DNA of 64,000 nt from Petaurus breviceps papuanus (GCA_028583685.1 JAMXIF010001194.1:27131136-27195135), one strand, 5' to 3'; numbered from the stretch's first letter, positions 18,881-30,745 are shown. Notes: generated from the letters alone by a model not told the origin. A program made the numbers and translations.

Positions 18881-21003
18881 AATGACTTTTTAGGCATAGT
18901 TCCAAATTGCTTTCCACGATGGCTGGTCTAATTCATAGCTCAACTACCTTTGCACTCACTAATTCACTTGTTTTCCCTGAGACTCTCTAGTATTTTTCAT
19001 TTTCCCTTTCTGTTACCTTTGCCAATCTGATGAATATGAATTAGAAACTGAGTTGGTGTAATTAGCATGCCTCTAATTAGTGATTTAGAGAATATTTTCA
19101 TGTTTATTTACAGTTTTTCAGTATCTATTAATATAATCATATTATTTTAATTGCTTTTGTTATTAATACAGTCCATTATGCTTATAGTTTTCCTAATATG
19201 TAACTAACTTTTCATCCCTGGCATCATACAAACTGGTCATAGTATATAATCATCATGTTTTGCTGTAGCCTCATTGCTAATATTTTATTTTAAAAGTATG
19301 CATCAATATCAATTCGAGATATTAGTCTATTCTTTCTGTTTTGGCTCATCCTACATAGTTTAGGTATTAAAATCATGTTTGTTTTATACAAGGAACTTGG
19401 TAGAAATTCTTTTTCTTTTCTTTCTTTTTTTTTACAGTTTGTGTAATATTTGAATTAATTGTTCTTTGAAGGGTTATTAGAATTTACTTATAAATCCATC
19501 TGGTCCCATGCTATTTTTTTTTCCTTTGGGAGTTTATTCAAGGTGCACTTAATTTCTTTCTCTGAGATTGAATTATTTAAATTCTCTTTTTCTTATTCTG
19601 TTAATCTGGATGTTTTCTCTTTTTATAAGTACTTATTCATTTCATTTACATTATCAATGTTTTTGCCTAGTAGACAAAAATAATTCCAAATTATTTTCTG
19701 TATTTCTTCTTTTATTACGAATTTTAATTTTTCATTTTTGATGCTAGAAAATTGGTTTCCCTCTTTCTTTTAAAATCAGATGAGCTAACGTATAAGGAGT
19801 TCCTCCTTTTTGTTATTAGTTCAATGCTTTTTGTATTCATTTTGTTAATCTCTGCTTTATTTTTAGGATTTCTATTTTGGCATTTAAGTGCTTTTGTAAA
19901 AAAAAAATTGTTGAGTTTTTTTAATTCTTTAGTTGCCTACTCAATTCATTGACCTGTTCTTTTTCTCTTTTAAAAGTGTTTAGAGATATAAACTTTCTCC
20001 TAAGGACTACTTTGGCTGCATCTCAAAAACATTAGTATATTGTCATTATTCTTAATGAAATTATTGTTATTTCTATGATTTGTGACCCAATGATGCCTTA
20101 GGATTGTTATTTAGTCTCCAGTGAATTTTTAATAATTTTTTTCAATTGCCCTTTATTGAACATAATTTCATTGTATTATAATCAAGAAATGGTGTGTTTA
20201 ATTTTTTTGCATATGTCTGCAAGTGGTTTCATGCTCTGTAATACTGCAAATTTTTGTAAAGATACCACGCTCTGCTAAGAAGCATGTATAATCATTTCTA
20301 TATTGACTTTCAGTAATAGTCAGAGATTTATTATGTCTAACTTTTCTAAAATTCTATTTTGGTCTTTAATTTCTTTCTTGTTTTATTGTTGTTGCTGTTA
20401 TATTTATCTAGGTCTGAAAGATATACGTTGAGATCCTCTACTATAGTTGTCGTGTCCCCCTGTAACTTGTTTAGCTCTTATAATAAGTCTATTTTTGCTG
20501 TTGCCTTGATAGATATCATGATATAAACATCATAAACAACATATTATTGGATTCTTCTTTCTAATTCACTTTCTTCCATTTTATGATTTAATGATTCATC
20601 ATTAAAGAGTTAATTGTGTACTTCCCTCTCTCCTATTTTCTTATGTTTTTTCCCATCCCTTTGCTCACCAAATTATGCTTATTTGCATGGTTTGTTTTTT
20701 TTCCTCTTGGTTTTTTAATGAGTGGTCTGTGGGTTAGAGGAGAATAGTCATTAGCAATACTGATGCCAAAAACCAAAAGAGGGCAATTGAAATTTTTTTT
20801 TAATATACCAGAGAGAATAGAAGGAAGTTCAGAAGGAAGCGCAGATAAACATTTCAGCTTTAAAAGTAATGTGTGGAAGGTATTATATACTTTTTAAAAA
20901 ACAAAGCAGTATGAAATGGAGATTTGTGGTTTTCTGTACAATCTTCTTTCTACTTTTCCTCTGTTCTGCTATGTATATGAAAATATTTTATTTTTTTGGC
21001 ATC

Positions 21004-21543
21004 TGTAATGGGAATGCAAATCTGGAAGATCTTCCCTGCCCCTAGGCTAAAGTGCACCTGAAGCCTGGGATGGGAGGCTTGTTTTTCAGTAGATACTTTT
21101 TGATTGGCCAGTGGGTCAATAAGGTTGTTACATTCTCTGAGCCAGGAGAAGGCTATATAAGCCCTGATGTGAGGCTTTGTTTTTGGGGCTCACTTTGAAA
21201 AGTGTTCTGTGATTTGATCTGTATTCTGGGAAGCCGTTGTCCAGGCCCCCCCCCCCAGCTTTGAAAAACCCAGATGTGGAAACCCAGATGTTGACTGGGT
21301 ATGGATGTAATGGTTGGACAGTTTGGAAATCTGTCTACTTGATCTGTTTCTGTCTTGATAATTCTGCCTGTATACTTTGAAGTTCGGGGTGCTGACCTTT
21401 TCCCCTGAACAAGGTAAACAATATATGTCTGACTGATTAAAGTAAGCTTGTTAACCCATTTTGAGTTGCTTTCCTTTAACAAAGCAGATCCAAGAACCTG
21501 TGTGATCAGGCACCCTGGGGACACTGGGGTGCTTGCCGCTACA
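21004..21543 (+). repeat. Left LTR
   Basis: 540 bp. TATA-like box in 'aggctatataagccc', a C homopolymer near 21247-21257, and a poly(A) signal variant in 'ctgattaaagtaagc'. Confidence 0.88.
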
Positions 21544-21546
21544 AAA

Positions 21547-21565
21547 TGGCGTCACGAACAGGATC
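21547..21565 (+). promoter_or_regulatory. Primer-binding-site-like sequence, tRNA-Lys type
   Basis: Reads tggcgtcacgaacaggatc, three bases after the left LTR. It resembles the lysine-tRNA primer site (TGGCGCCCGAACAGGGAC) with a few differences. Confidence 0.6.
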
Positions 21566-22214
21566 TGCAGAGTAAAAGGAAAGTATGGGGGCTGGGATAA
21601 TCGTTTGTTTCCCAGTTGTGGTAGCTGTGACTCTGTGGAGCCATGGACCAGGAGAGAAGAATGGCCTGCATGCAGACTTTGGTGAGCTGAGAGCAGGAAT
21701 GGTGAGCTGCCTGCATTGGGACCTGGGCAGAAGCCAGGAGCGGCTGCCGCCTACGGGAGGAGAAGGAGCCCAGGAGTTTGGAATTCAGCCACTGGAAAAG
21801 ATAAGAACTGAGCAGCAAAGCAGGGGCACTGAATGTGTTTCCTGGCTGCATCCCACAGTTTGGGACCCTGGGGGAGGATGGACTTGTGACTATGGTGGAT
21901 GGGATGAAGTGCCTTGGATCCCCAGGGACCCCACCTTGTTGGTTTTGTTGCCCAGCCCCCTCTCTGTACTTGGAAGCAGGGGCTGGAGCTGTGTGAGGGG
22001 AAGGACACCGCGCCCCCCCCCCCCAGAACTTTATTTGAACTCTTGTTTTGAATTGAAGTGATAATGCTATCTATGTACTTTGTGTTTGTTTAAGGGCCAG
22101 TGGCCACTTTGGTAACTTCAGTTCTGTACTTTGAAAATGTGACCTAAGAAATGTTCAGAGCTAATTCAAAAGTAAATTGTCTATGCTATGAGCATGAAAG
22201 ATCTTGGGGCCAAA

Positions 22215-22755
22215 TGTAATGGGAATGCAAATCTGGAAGATCTTTCCTGCCCCTAGGCTGAAGTGCACCTGAAGCCTGGGATGGGAGGCTTGTTTTTCAG
22301 TAGATACTTTTTGATTGGCCAGTGGGTCAATAAGGTTGTTACATTCTCTGAGCCAGGAGAAGGCTATATAAGCCCCGATGTGAGGCTTTGTTTTGGGGGC
22401 TCACTTTGAGAAGTGTTCTGTGATTTGATCTGTATTCTGGGAAGCCATTGTCCAGGCCCCCCCCCCCCTGCTTTGAAAAACCCAGATGTGGAAACCCAGA
22501 TGTTGACTGGGTATGGATGTAATGGTTGGACAGTTTGGAAATCTATCTACTTGATCTGTTTCTGTCTTGATAATTCTGCCTGTATACTTTGAAGTTCGGG
22601 GTGCTGACCTTTTCCCCTGAACAAGGTAAACGATATATGTCTGACTGATTAAAGTAAGCTTGTTAACCCATTTTGAGTTGCTTTCCTTTAACAAAGCAGA
22701 TATAAGAACCTGTGTGAGCAGGCACCCTGGGGACACTGGGGTGCTTGCCGCTACA
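22215..22755 (+). repeat. Right LTR
   Basis: 541 bp, about 98 percent identical to the left LTR by eye, same ends and signals. Confidence 0.88.
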
Positions 22756-22874
22756 GCATCTAACTTAAAAATAAAAATTTTAAATTAAATGAAGAATTAC
22801 CAGTTTTATCTTTCTGCTATTGAAGAATCAGAAATCAGAAACACTGGTCTGAGCTCTGGAAGAGTTGTTGCCTT

Positions 22875-23330
22875 TTGTAGGCTCAGTTGCACTTTAAAAT
22901 TGTTCTACCTTTACTTACATGAACATCTGATGCTGAGTGAAATAAGCAGAACCAGGAGAATATTGTACACAGTAACAGTAGCATTGTGCAATGACCAACT
23001 TTGATGGACTTAGCTCTTCTCAGCAATGCAATGATCTAAGACAATTCTGCAAGACTCATGATGGAAAATGCTATCCAACATCCAGAAAAAGAATTAAGAA
23101 GTCTGAATGCAGATCGAAGCATACTATTTTCTTTCTCCTTTTTCCCCTTTTGTTCTGATTCTTCTTTCACAACATGACTGATGTAGAAATATGTTTAATA
23201 TGATTGTACATGTATAGCCTGTATCGGATTGCATGCCATCTTGAGGAGGCAGGAGGGGAGGGAGGAGGAAAAGTTTTAGAGCTCAAAAGTGTATAAAAGT
23301 TAATGTTGAAAACAAAAATTAAATAATGCT
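22875..23330 (+). repeat. L1 3'-end fragment
   Basis: Carries gagtgaaataagcagaaccagg, the antisense counterpart of the block at 41540, and an A-rich tail. About 450 bp. Confidence 0.8.
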
Positions 23331-23591
23331 TAAATTTTTTCCTATTTTTGCTTCACTTTTATTATAGTTTTTCTTCTTCTGTTAAAAGCATCTCTGTACA
23401 TTTCTTATTGTCTTAGTTGAACATCAAGTCTACAGTGTGCTAATTCAACTACCTTTAGATTTTTTTAATCTTTTTTTCCTAGTTCCTGACTCTGATTAAT
23501 TCAGAAACTCAGACTGATTATTGCAAGATTATTGCATTTCTCTTTGTATTAATTCAGTACCCACTGATTTAATGTTGGCACATTGCTGTTA

Positions 23592-24090
23592 AAAAGCAGC
23601 TGGTAGCACAGTAGATGGAGCACTGGGCCTGGGATCTAGTAGACCTGAGCTGAACACAGCTTCACACTTAACAAGGGCAGCTAGGTGGCACAGTGGATAG
23701 AGTGCTGGGCCTGGAGTCAGGAAGACTCAACTTCCTGAATTCAAATTTGGCCTCAGACACTTACTAACTGTGTGACCCTGGGCAAGTAACTTAATCCTGT
23801 TTGCCTCAGTTTCCTCATCTGTAAAAGGAGCTGGAGAAGGAAATAACAAACCTCTCCAGCATCTTTGCCAAGAAAACCCAAATGGGATCCTGAAAGTCAG
23901 ATACAACTAAACAACAAGTTGTGTAACCCTGGGCAAGATTCTATGCCTTGATTCCTACATCTGTAAAATGGGAATAATAATAGCATCTACCTCCTAGGGT
24001 TGGTGTGAGGATCAAATAAAATAATATTTAAGTGCTTAGCAGAATGTCTGACACACAGTAGGTGTCACATAAATGCTATTATTAATTCCT
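23592..24090 (+). repeat. CORE-SINE split by a MAR1-like SINE
   Basis: An outer CORE-SINE (23592-23673 and about 23916-24090, ending cacagtaggtgtcacataaatg) is interrupted by a MAR1-like SINE at 23674-23915 (gggcagctaggtggcacagtg ... caactaaacaac). The nesting gives relative age. Confidence 0.8.
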
Positions 24091-24293
24091 TAATATTATA
24101 TTTCTCTGCTTTCTAATCATGTTTCACGTTCTAATTGTGCGATGAGTTCTAGTTTTTTCCCCCACAGAATCTACTTTTTTTGCAAATTAGTTACAATTTT
24201 CTGTGAATGATATTCAGTAACATCTTCACATTTACCTAAGGGTTCTTTCCCTCTTTCTTTGATCTCTTCAGGGGTAGATGCCTAGTTTACTCC

Positions 24294-24414
24294 TATTTAG
24301 TTTCAGTTGTTCAGTCAAGGACAGCATAACCTTTAGTTCTGTCACTAGCACAATACCTAGGACTAAGCAAGTCCATAGTACTTACTGAATGAATGCTTGA
24401 TGATAATAACTGAC
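24294..24414 (+). repeat. Copy 1 of a local 120-bp duplicated segment
   Basis: Shares a long block with 26493-26609, including tcagtcaaggacag, then cctaggactaagcaag and gaatgaatgcttgatgataa. Its nature is unknown; it may be an L2-like tail. Confidence 0.6.
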
Positions 24415-24964
24415 TGTGTTTCACTGGGACAAAGGCAGGCAATTAAACTCTCTTGAGACATCCAGATTATCCTATTGTGATCAGGTAATCAAACTCTTCC
24501 AATTAAAACCAAAATATTACCTTTCCCCAAAAAGTATTTTTCTTACTTTTTCACTGAGGAAAAAGGTGATTTTATATAAGTTAAGCTTCTTTCTCCAAGT
24601 TAAAGAGAAGAAAAAACAACAAAATCAATATTGGGAAGGTAAGGATTCTTAAAAATAACGAAGAGGTCAACTGCTTCTTATGTTTCTCAAATTCAGGAGT
24701 CATTAAAAATTTTTTTTAAACCAACTTTACTTTTGTTATGGGCTAAACACATTTTTACTGGACAGATTTCATCACAAACATACATAAAAGACAAAGACAA
24801 ACATTTTTTGCCAGTGATCATTCATTCATGCAACCAAAATTCTTGACCGCACATTCAAATGAAAAGATTCTTCTTTTGAAACTGTTTAGCATGACCATCT
24901 TTGGTATCTATTAAATTTGTCTATGAATTTAAAAGTTTCACTTCTATGACAGGTGAGACATAAA

Positions 24965-25165
24965 TTATCGACTTTTTCTGGCATCAGGAAGACCTGAGCT
25001 CAAATCCAACCTCATACCCTTAACTAGCTGTGTGACTCTTAGGCAAGTCACCTTATCACCATATGCCTTAGTTTCCTCATCTGTAAACTGAGGATAATCA
25101 TAGCACCTACCTCCCAGGGTTGTTGTGAGGATAAAATAAGGAAATAATTGTAATAGACAGCTATG
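24965..25165 (+). repeat. CORE-SINE (MIR-type)
   Basis: Head and B box (gagctcaaatcc), CORE (ctgtaaactgaggataatc) and gttgttgtgaggataaaat are all present. Confidence 0.75.
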
Positions 25166-25385
25166 GAGAACAGTGCAGGACCTGGGGTTAGGAAGACTCA
25201 TCTTTATGAGTTCAAATCTGGCCTCAGATACTTACTGCTTTGCAATCCTGGGCAAATCACTTAACCCTGTTTGCTTCAATTTTCTCATTTAAAATAGGCT
25301 GGAGAGGGGTGGCTAGGTGGTCTAGTGAATAGAGCACCAGCCCTGGAGTCAGGAGGACCTGAGTTCAAATCCGACCTCAGACACT

Positions 25386-25421
<36 letters not shown>

Positions 25422-25595
25422 CTAGCTGTGTGACCTTGGGCAAGTCACTTAACCCCAATTGCCCTCCAAAAAATAAAAAACAAAAAAATAAAATAGACTG
25501 GAGAAGGAAATGGCAAATCATTCCACTATCTTTACCAAGAAAATCCCAAATGCAGTCATGAAGAGTTGGATAGGACTGAACAACAACAAATATTT
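25158..25595 (+). repeat. MAR1-like SINE split by a WSINE-like SINE
   Basis: The MAR1-like element (tail ctggagaaggaaatggc ... aggactgaacaacaac) is split at 25304-25497 by a WSINE-like copy (gggtggctaggtggtctag). The near-identical text aaaataggctggag / aaaatagactggag flanks the inner copy, as expected of its target duplication. The inner copy carries a (CA)n expansion at 25388-25418. Confidence 0.85.
25388..25418. repeat. (CA)n microsatellite inside a SINE
   Basis: Pure CA run in the middle of the inner WSINE-like copy, at the same place as the CA run in the SINE at 30746. Confidence 0.95.
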
Positions 25596-25760
25596 GTAAA
25601 GTACTTTGCAAACTTTAAACCCTAGATATTATTGCTATTGTTATTGTAATGATGATGATGGTGATGGTGATAAAGCAAAGCCATTTTTATCCTCAGATAT
25701 ATACCTTACACATATATGCATACATACATATACACATACACAAATACATAGTGTGTATCG

Positions 25761-25789
25761 CGTGCGTGTGTGTGTGTGTGTGTGTGTGT
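25761..25789. repeat. (GT)n microsatellite
   Basis: GTGTGT run with a CGTGCG interruption at its start, next to ATAC/ACATA simple text. Confidence 0.9.
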
Positions 25790-25989
25790 ATCATATATCA
25801 CCTGGGATGCTCTTCCAATCTTTCCTGTTGGATTCTAACCTCAGCTGAATAGTGAGGAATCTGACTTCAAAGTTGAAGGACCCACAGTATGGTGATTCAG
25901 AGAATATGACCTTAGATCTCAATGACTGAAGGAATTTGGTTCTAGACCTCACTTTCAGGAAAGACCTACTATTTACATAATCTAGCATG

Positions 25990-26200
25990 CTTGGAATGTA
26001 CTCCCTTCTTAACTCTACCAGTGATCTTCCCTAGTTTCCTTTACTGCTCAGCTCAAGAGCCTTTTTACACAAGTCTATTCTCAAAATCTCTAGTTAATAG
26101 TATCCTTCCCACCTCCCAATACATATACAAATTACTCTGTGTACATCTGTTTACATATCATTGCCTCCATTAAAATATAAGCCACTTGAGGGAGAGACTG
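25990..26200 (+). repeat. L2 3' fragment
   Basis: Pyrimidine-rich text ending 'aatataagccacttgagggagag', the typical L2 tail. No gene overlaps. Confidence 0.6.
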
Positions 26201-26492
26201 ACCCAGAATCCCCTGAAGAAGGGAAAAGGGCTTGTTCTGCTACAGGCAGTAGTCTTGGTGACTTGTAACCAATAACAATTTTTTGTTACATTTTCAGGAA
26301 AGGAGAGCAAACCAAGTTTCTGACTAATTAAGAAGTCTATAGGCTTTTAAGTGGGAAAAGAATTACAGGTATGCACAGTTGTAAAATATTGATTAAAAAT
26401 GGCTATGATGCTAGATAAGGGCTTGACATCCAAGCAGTTATTACACAGCTGCAGAAGCTTCCTGGAATGTTTATTGTGTGCTTTAGGGATCC

Positions 26493-26609
26493 TGTTTAGT
26501 TTCAGTTTTTCAGTCAAGGACAGTCTAACCTTTAATTCTATCTAGCACCTAGAGCTAAGTAAGCCCATAGTACTTATTGAATGAATGCTTGATGATAATA
26601 GCTGACTGT
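26493..26609 (+). repeat. Copy 2 of the local 120-bp duplicated segment
   Basis: Matches 24294-24414 closely, about 2.2 kb away in the same orientation; flanks differ. Confidence 0.6.
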
Positions 26610-26737
26610 ATACATTGCTTTAAAGTTTCATACAATATCTTATTTGAACCTCACACGGATCCTTTGAGGCAAGTACTAGAGGTATTATTATCTGCATTTG
26701 GCAGATGAAAATACTAGGATGACTTGCCCTAGGTTAT

Positions 26738-27256
26738 TGTAATGAAAATGTAAATTTTAAAGATCTTCCCTGCCCCTAGGCTAAAGTGCACCTGGAGCCT
26801 GGGGTGGGAGGCTTGTTTTTCAGTGGGTCCAGAAGGTTGTTACATTCTCTGAGCCAGGAGAAGGCTATATAAGCCCTGATGTGTAGCTTTGTTTTGGGGG
26901 CTCACTTTGAGAAGTGTTCTGTGATTTGATCTGGATTCTGGGAAGCCGTTGTCCAGAGCCCCCCCCAGCTTTGAAAAACCCAGATGTGGAAAGCCAGATG
27001 TTGACTGGGTATGGATGTAATGGTTGGACAGTTTGGAAATCTGTCTACTTGATCTGTTTCTGTCTTGATAATTCTGCCTGTATACTTTGAAGTTCAGGGT
27101 GCTGACCTTTTTCCCCTGACCAAGGTAAACGGTATATGTCTGACTGATTAAAGTAAGCTTGTTAACCCCTTTTGAGTTGCTTTCCTTTATCAAAGCAGAT
27201 CCAAGAACCTGTGGTGGCAGCAAACCCTGAGGACGCTTGGGGTGCTTGCTGCTACA
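26738..27256 (+). mobile_element. Solo LTR, same family, fossil
   Basis: Starts tgtaatgaaaatg and ends gctgctaca, with 5-bp target duplication GTTAT at 26733-26737 and 27257-27261. Relative to the paired LTRs it lacks a short U3 block (the part reading agatactttttgattggcc). No internal viral part. Confidence 0.88.
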
Positions 27257-27261
27257 GTTAT

Positions 27262-27820
27262 AAGATAGTATGAGAAGTGAAATTTAAAACCAGGTCTTCC
27301 TGACTCCAAGTTCAGTGTTGTGGAAATTCCTTTATTGATCTAGATGAGGACATTGGGCTTCTATTCAAAAAGTTGCCCCACTCATTTTAGCCTGATTCCA
27401 TCTGTAGGGAATAGCACGGTATTTCTGCCTGTCATGTTCTTCCCTTTCAGAGCTTATTTATCTCCAGGATGACTTAGCCAGGTATGGTGTGGTCATCTTA
27501 TCACACTCCAACATCAAAGGCGCAGGTATTTCACTCCAGCTCTGGTCTCCTTCCAGTCCATCCTTAGCACAAGCAGATGCTTCTTCTGAAAGACAACCTT
27601 CTCTCAAGAAACACATCCTGGGTATATAAGAGTTATCAGTACAACCAATTTGTTCTCTGGAGTGCTCCCACAAAGCACTGGGAAACATCACACAGTTTAA
27701 ACAAATAAATTTAAACCTGAAAATCATGATTACTTAAGTGTCTCTTTTCTGATGTGATAACAAGCTATATAGTATGAAACTTCTTAAAAGCTGATTATTT
27801 AAATGTGGATCTGACAGTTA
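27262..27820. other. Intergenic, no recognised element
   Basis: A MIR-like trace at the left edge, otherwise unique text with no coding signal. Confidence 0.45.
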
Positions 27821-28471
27821 ACATTGCTCAATTGATAAATCATCCAAGGATATGAATAGGTAGTCATCAGTGAAAGAAATCCAAGCTAACTATAACCAAA
27901 TGAAAAAAGTGGTGTAAATCACTAATAATTAGAAAAATGCTTATTAAAGCAACAGTAAGGTCCCACCTCACACACATCAGAATGGCAAAGTTCATAGAGA
28001 GAGAAAGAGAGAGAATGATAAATGTTTGAGGTACTTTGAGAAAATGGGCACATGGATATACTTTTGATGGAGCTGTGAAATAGTACAGAAATTATAGAAA
28101 ACAATTTGGAACGATGCCCCAAAATTTGCTAAACTACATTTCCCCTTTGACCCAGTGACAACTGGGGTTTATGCTTCCAAAGAGATCAAAGAAAAAAGAA
28201 AAAGTCCTAAAAATGTTTATAGCTTTTCTTTTCGTGGACAAGAAATTTTTGCGTTTTTGTGGTAGAAATTAAGGGAGGATACATCAATTATGGAACATTT
28301 GAACAAATTATGCTACATAAATGCGATGGGATTCTGTTGTGCTGCAAGAAATGATAAAGACAATTTTAGATAAACTTGAAAAGACTTGTATGTATTGAAG
28401 CAAAACAAAATGAGGAGAACAAGGAAAATAATTTATATGATAAAAAAACAGCCTAAAAACAGGCAATTTTG

Positions 28472-28642
28472 GAGCAGCTAGGTGGCGCAGTGAATAGAGC
28501 ACCAGCCCTGTAGTCAGGAGAACCTGAGTTTAAATCCTGCCTCAGACACTTGACAATTAACTAGTTGTGTGACCTTGGGCAAGTCACTTAACCCCAATTG
28601 CATTGTCTTCCCCACCTCCCCCCAAAATAAAAATAAAAACAA
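28472..28642 (+). repeat. WSINE-like SINE
   Basis: Head gagcagctaggtggcgcag, B box gagtttaaatcc, end cttaaccccaattgc and an A-rich tail. Target duplication aaaacaggcaattttgg on both sides. Confidence 0.9.
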
Positions 28643-28744
28643 AAACAAAACAGGCAATTTTGGAAGACAAGAACTTTGATCAACAACAATGATCAGCCAG
28701 AATTCCAGAGGACTGATGATGAAGAAAGTTACTCAGCTATCTGG

Positions 28745-28960
28745 TACAATGGACAGAGTGCCAGGCCTAAAGTCAGGAAGACCTGAGTTCACATAGAGTC
28801 ACTTAACTGCTGTTTTCCTCAGTTTTCTCATCTGTAAATGGGGATAATACTATCACCTACTTCTCAGGATTTTTGTGAGGATCAAATGAGATAACATTTG
28901 TAAAGTACTTAGCACAGTGCCTGCACATAATAAGTACTATATAAGTGTTAGCTATCATTA
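28745..28960 (+). repeat. CORE-SINE, 5' part shortened
   Basis: Contains ggaagacctgagttcacat, cagttttctcatctgtaaatgg and the end acataataagtactatataag. Confidence 0.8.
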
Positions 28961-30096
28961 TTGCTCACCGAGACAGTTGACTAAATATACACAACAAGAC
29001 AAATATTTTGGACATGGGCAATGTGGAATTTTATTTTGCATAACCCAGGGACCTTGTTTATTTGTTCTGTTTTGTTTTGCTTTTCCCAGCTGAGGGAAAA
29101 TAAGAGAATGAGAATAAACAAACAATAATATGAAATAACGAAACAATAATACGAAATAATATGAAAATAAACAAAAATAAGAAATGTTTGTTAATTGGGG
29201 AAAAAAATTTAAAAATACAAACCTATGGACTCCTATGAGCCAAGATGGTAGAGCAATCAGGAATTCACCAGAATTCTCCCATATTTACCTCCAAACAACT
29301 AAAATATAGCTCCCCCAAACAAATTCTGGAATGGCAGAGCCAACAAAAAGATGGGGTAGAAAAAAGATGGGGTGAAAAAATTTTCTAGCCCAAGGCAACT
29401 TGGAAGGTTAGCAGGAAAAGACTGTCTCATGTAGGTAAAAGGGAGGGCATCCCAGGGAGCCAGCAGCAAGCCCTGACTCAGCAAGCCAGCAGAAGGCCTG
29501 CACCCCAGCACAGATCAGTGACTGAGACCCCATGTCCCCTTTGTAGCAGAGGGCAAGTGGCTAGTCCCCCCTACCCCAAGCAACCTTAGTCCTGCTCCTC
29601 CTCACACACAAAGCTCAGCACAACACCCAGCAAAGAAGACTCCTGAGGCACTGTGAGGCACCAGCCCTCTTCCCCCCAACCTCCTTCTCATCATAGCACT
29701 AAGCAAGTCCCAGCACAGGGCAATATCAGCACAGCACCAGACAAACAGTCAGGGCCTGCAGCCCCATCACAAGAAGCTTTGAACAGTTCCCAGGAGTAGA
29801 GTTCAACTTTAAAAGTAATGAAATAGGCTGGAAAAGATGAGAAAAATACAAAAAAAGAAACTGACCACAGAAAATTATTATGGCATAGGGAAGATCAAGA
29901 CACAACTCAGAAGAAGGTAACAGTGTCAAGACACCTACATGCAAAAACTCAAAGAAAAAAAAAGTGCTAATTGATGACCCAAAAAGAACTCCTGGAAGAG
30001 CTCCAAAAAGTTTAAAAATCAAACGAGAGGTAGGAGAAAAATTGGGAAAAGAAATGAGAGTGATGAAAGAGAATCATGAAAAAAAGAGTCAAAGTT

Positions 30097-30267
30097 TTTT
30101 TTTTTTTTATTGCTTTTTGGAGCGGGGAAGATAGAGCTGTTGGGGTTAAGCGACTTGCCAAAGGTCACATAGCTAGTTTTGTGTTAAGTGTCTGAGGCCG
30201 GATTTGAACTCAGGTCCTCCTAACCCCAGGACTGGTGCTCTATTCACTGCACCACCTAGCCACCCCT
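30097..30267 (-). repeat. WSINE-like SINE, antisense
   Basis: Poly-T, ttggggttaagcgacttgcc, B box and head ctgcaccacctagccaccc, inserted in L1 ORF1. Confidence 0.88.
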
Positions 30268-30316
30268 AGTCTTTTTCTTTAGAAAAGGAAAACAACTCCT
30301 TAAAAAGTAGAACTGG

Positions 30317-30620
30317 TGGGGTGGCCAGGTAGCACAGCGAGTAAGAGCACCAGCTCCAGTGCTAGAATGACCTGGAGATCGAATCCCGGGCTCAGACACT
30401 TAGCACCCACCCAGAAACACCTGGTCATGTAATCCTGAGCAAGTTACTTAACCCCAATTGCTTAGGGGCAGCCAGGTGGCTCAGCGAGTAAGAGCACTGG
30501 CTCCAGTGTCGGGATGACCTGAATCAAATCTGGGCTCAGATACTCAGCACCACACCCAGAAATAACTGGCCGTGTAACCTTGAGCAAGTTACTTAACCCC
30601 GATTGCTTTAAAAAAAAAAG
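30317..30620 (+). repeat. Head-to-tail dimer of the second-type SINE
   Basis: Monomer 1 (30317-30465) has no A tail and runs directly into monomer 2 (30466-30620), which has one. The target duplication aaagtagaactgg flanks only the pair (30304-30316 and 30621-30633). The two A-box regions (gtggccaggtagcacag; agccaggtggctcagc) and B boxes (gatcgaatcccgg; gaatcaaatctgg) are visible. Confidence 0.85.
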
Positions 30621-30745
30621 AAAGTAGAACTGGTTAAATGGAAAAGGAAGTACCAAAGCTCACTGAAGAAAATAATTCCTTAAAAATTAGGGTTGGTCAA
30701 GTGGAAGCTAATGACTTTATAATACATCAAGAATTAATCAAACAG

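Larger units (their letters stand above)
17300..20650 (-). repeat. Antisense L1, degenerate, with later insertions
   Basis: The order matches an antisense L1: 3' end (gttctcaaagtc-type text near 17560, 'cattccctagttggtgg' near 17915), the ORF2 end ('gcatagttccaaattgctttcc' near 18895) and inner ORF2 ('ttggctgcatctcaaaaac' near 20010). Two SINEs and a 550-bp unrelated segment (18330-18880) interrupt it. Highly diverged. Confidence 0.8.
21004..22755 (+). mobile_element. Compact two-LTR endogenous retroviral element, non-autonomous fossil
   Basis: Two LTRs (21004-21543 and 22215-22755) flank an internal part of only about 671 bp. Both LTRs begin tgtaatggg and end gctaca. The 5-bp target duplication GCATC stands at 20999-21003 and 22756-22760. 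Just inside the left LTR lies a primer-binding-like site similar to that for lysine tRNA. No gag, pol or env homology is recognised. The LTRs differ at roughly a dozen sites in 540, which points to a fairly recent insertion. Class cannot be fixed from a 5-bp duplication alone. Confidence 0.88.
27825..29210 (+). repeat. L1 3'-end fragment with two SINEs inside
   Basis: Text such as ttcaattg-type 'gctcaattgataaatc', 'aattagaaaaatgc' and the ending 'cagctgagggaaaataagag' fit the end of L1 ORF2 and its 3' region. SINEs interrupt at 28472-28640 and about 28745-28960. Confidence 0.75.

Noticed and set aside
21585-22061. 158-residue open frame inside the compact LTR element
   Set aside because: No similarity to viral or host proteins is recognised, and codon use gives no sign of constraint. 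Treated as incidental.
24294-26609. Spaced direct repeats considered as a CRISPR-like array
   Set aside because: Only two copies 2.2 kb apart in vertebrate-type DNA full of SINEs and LINEs. No array structure.
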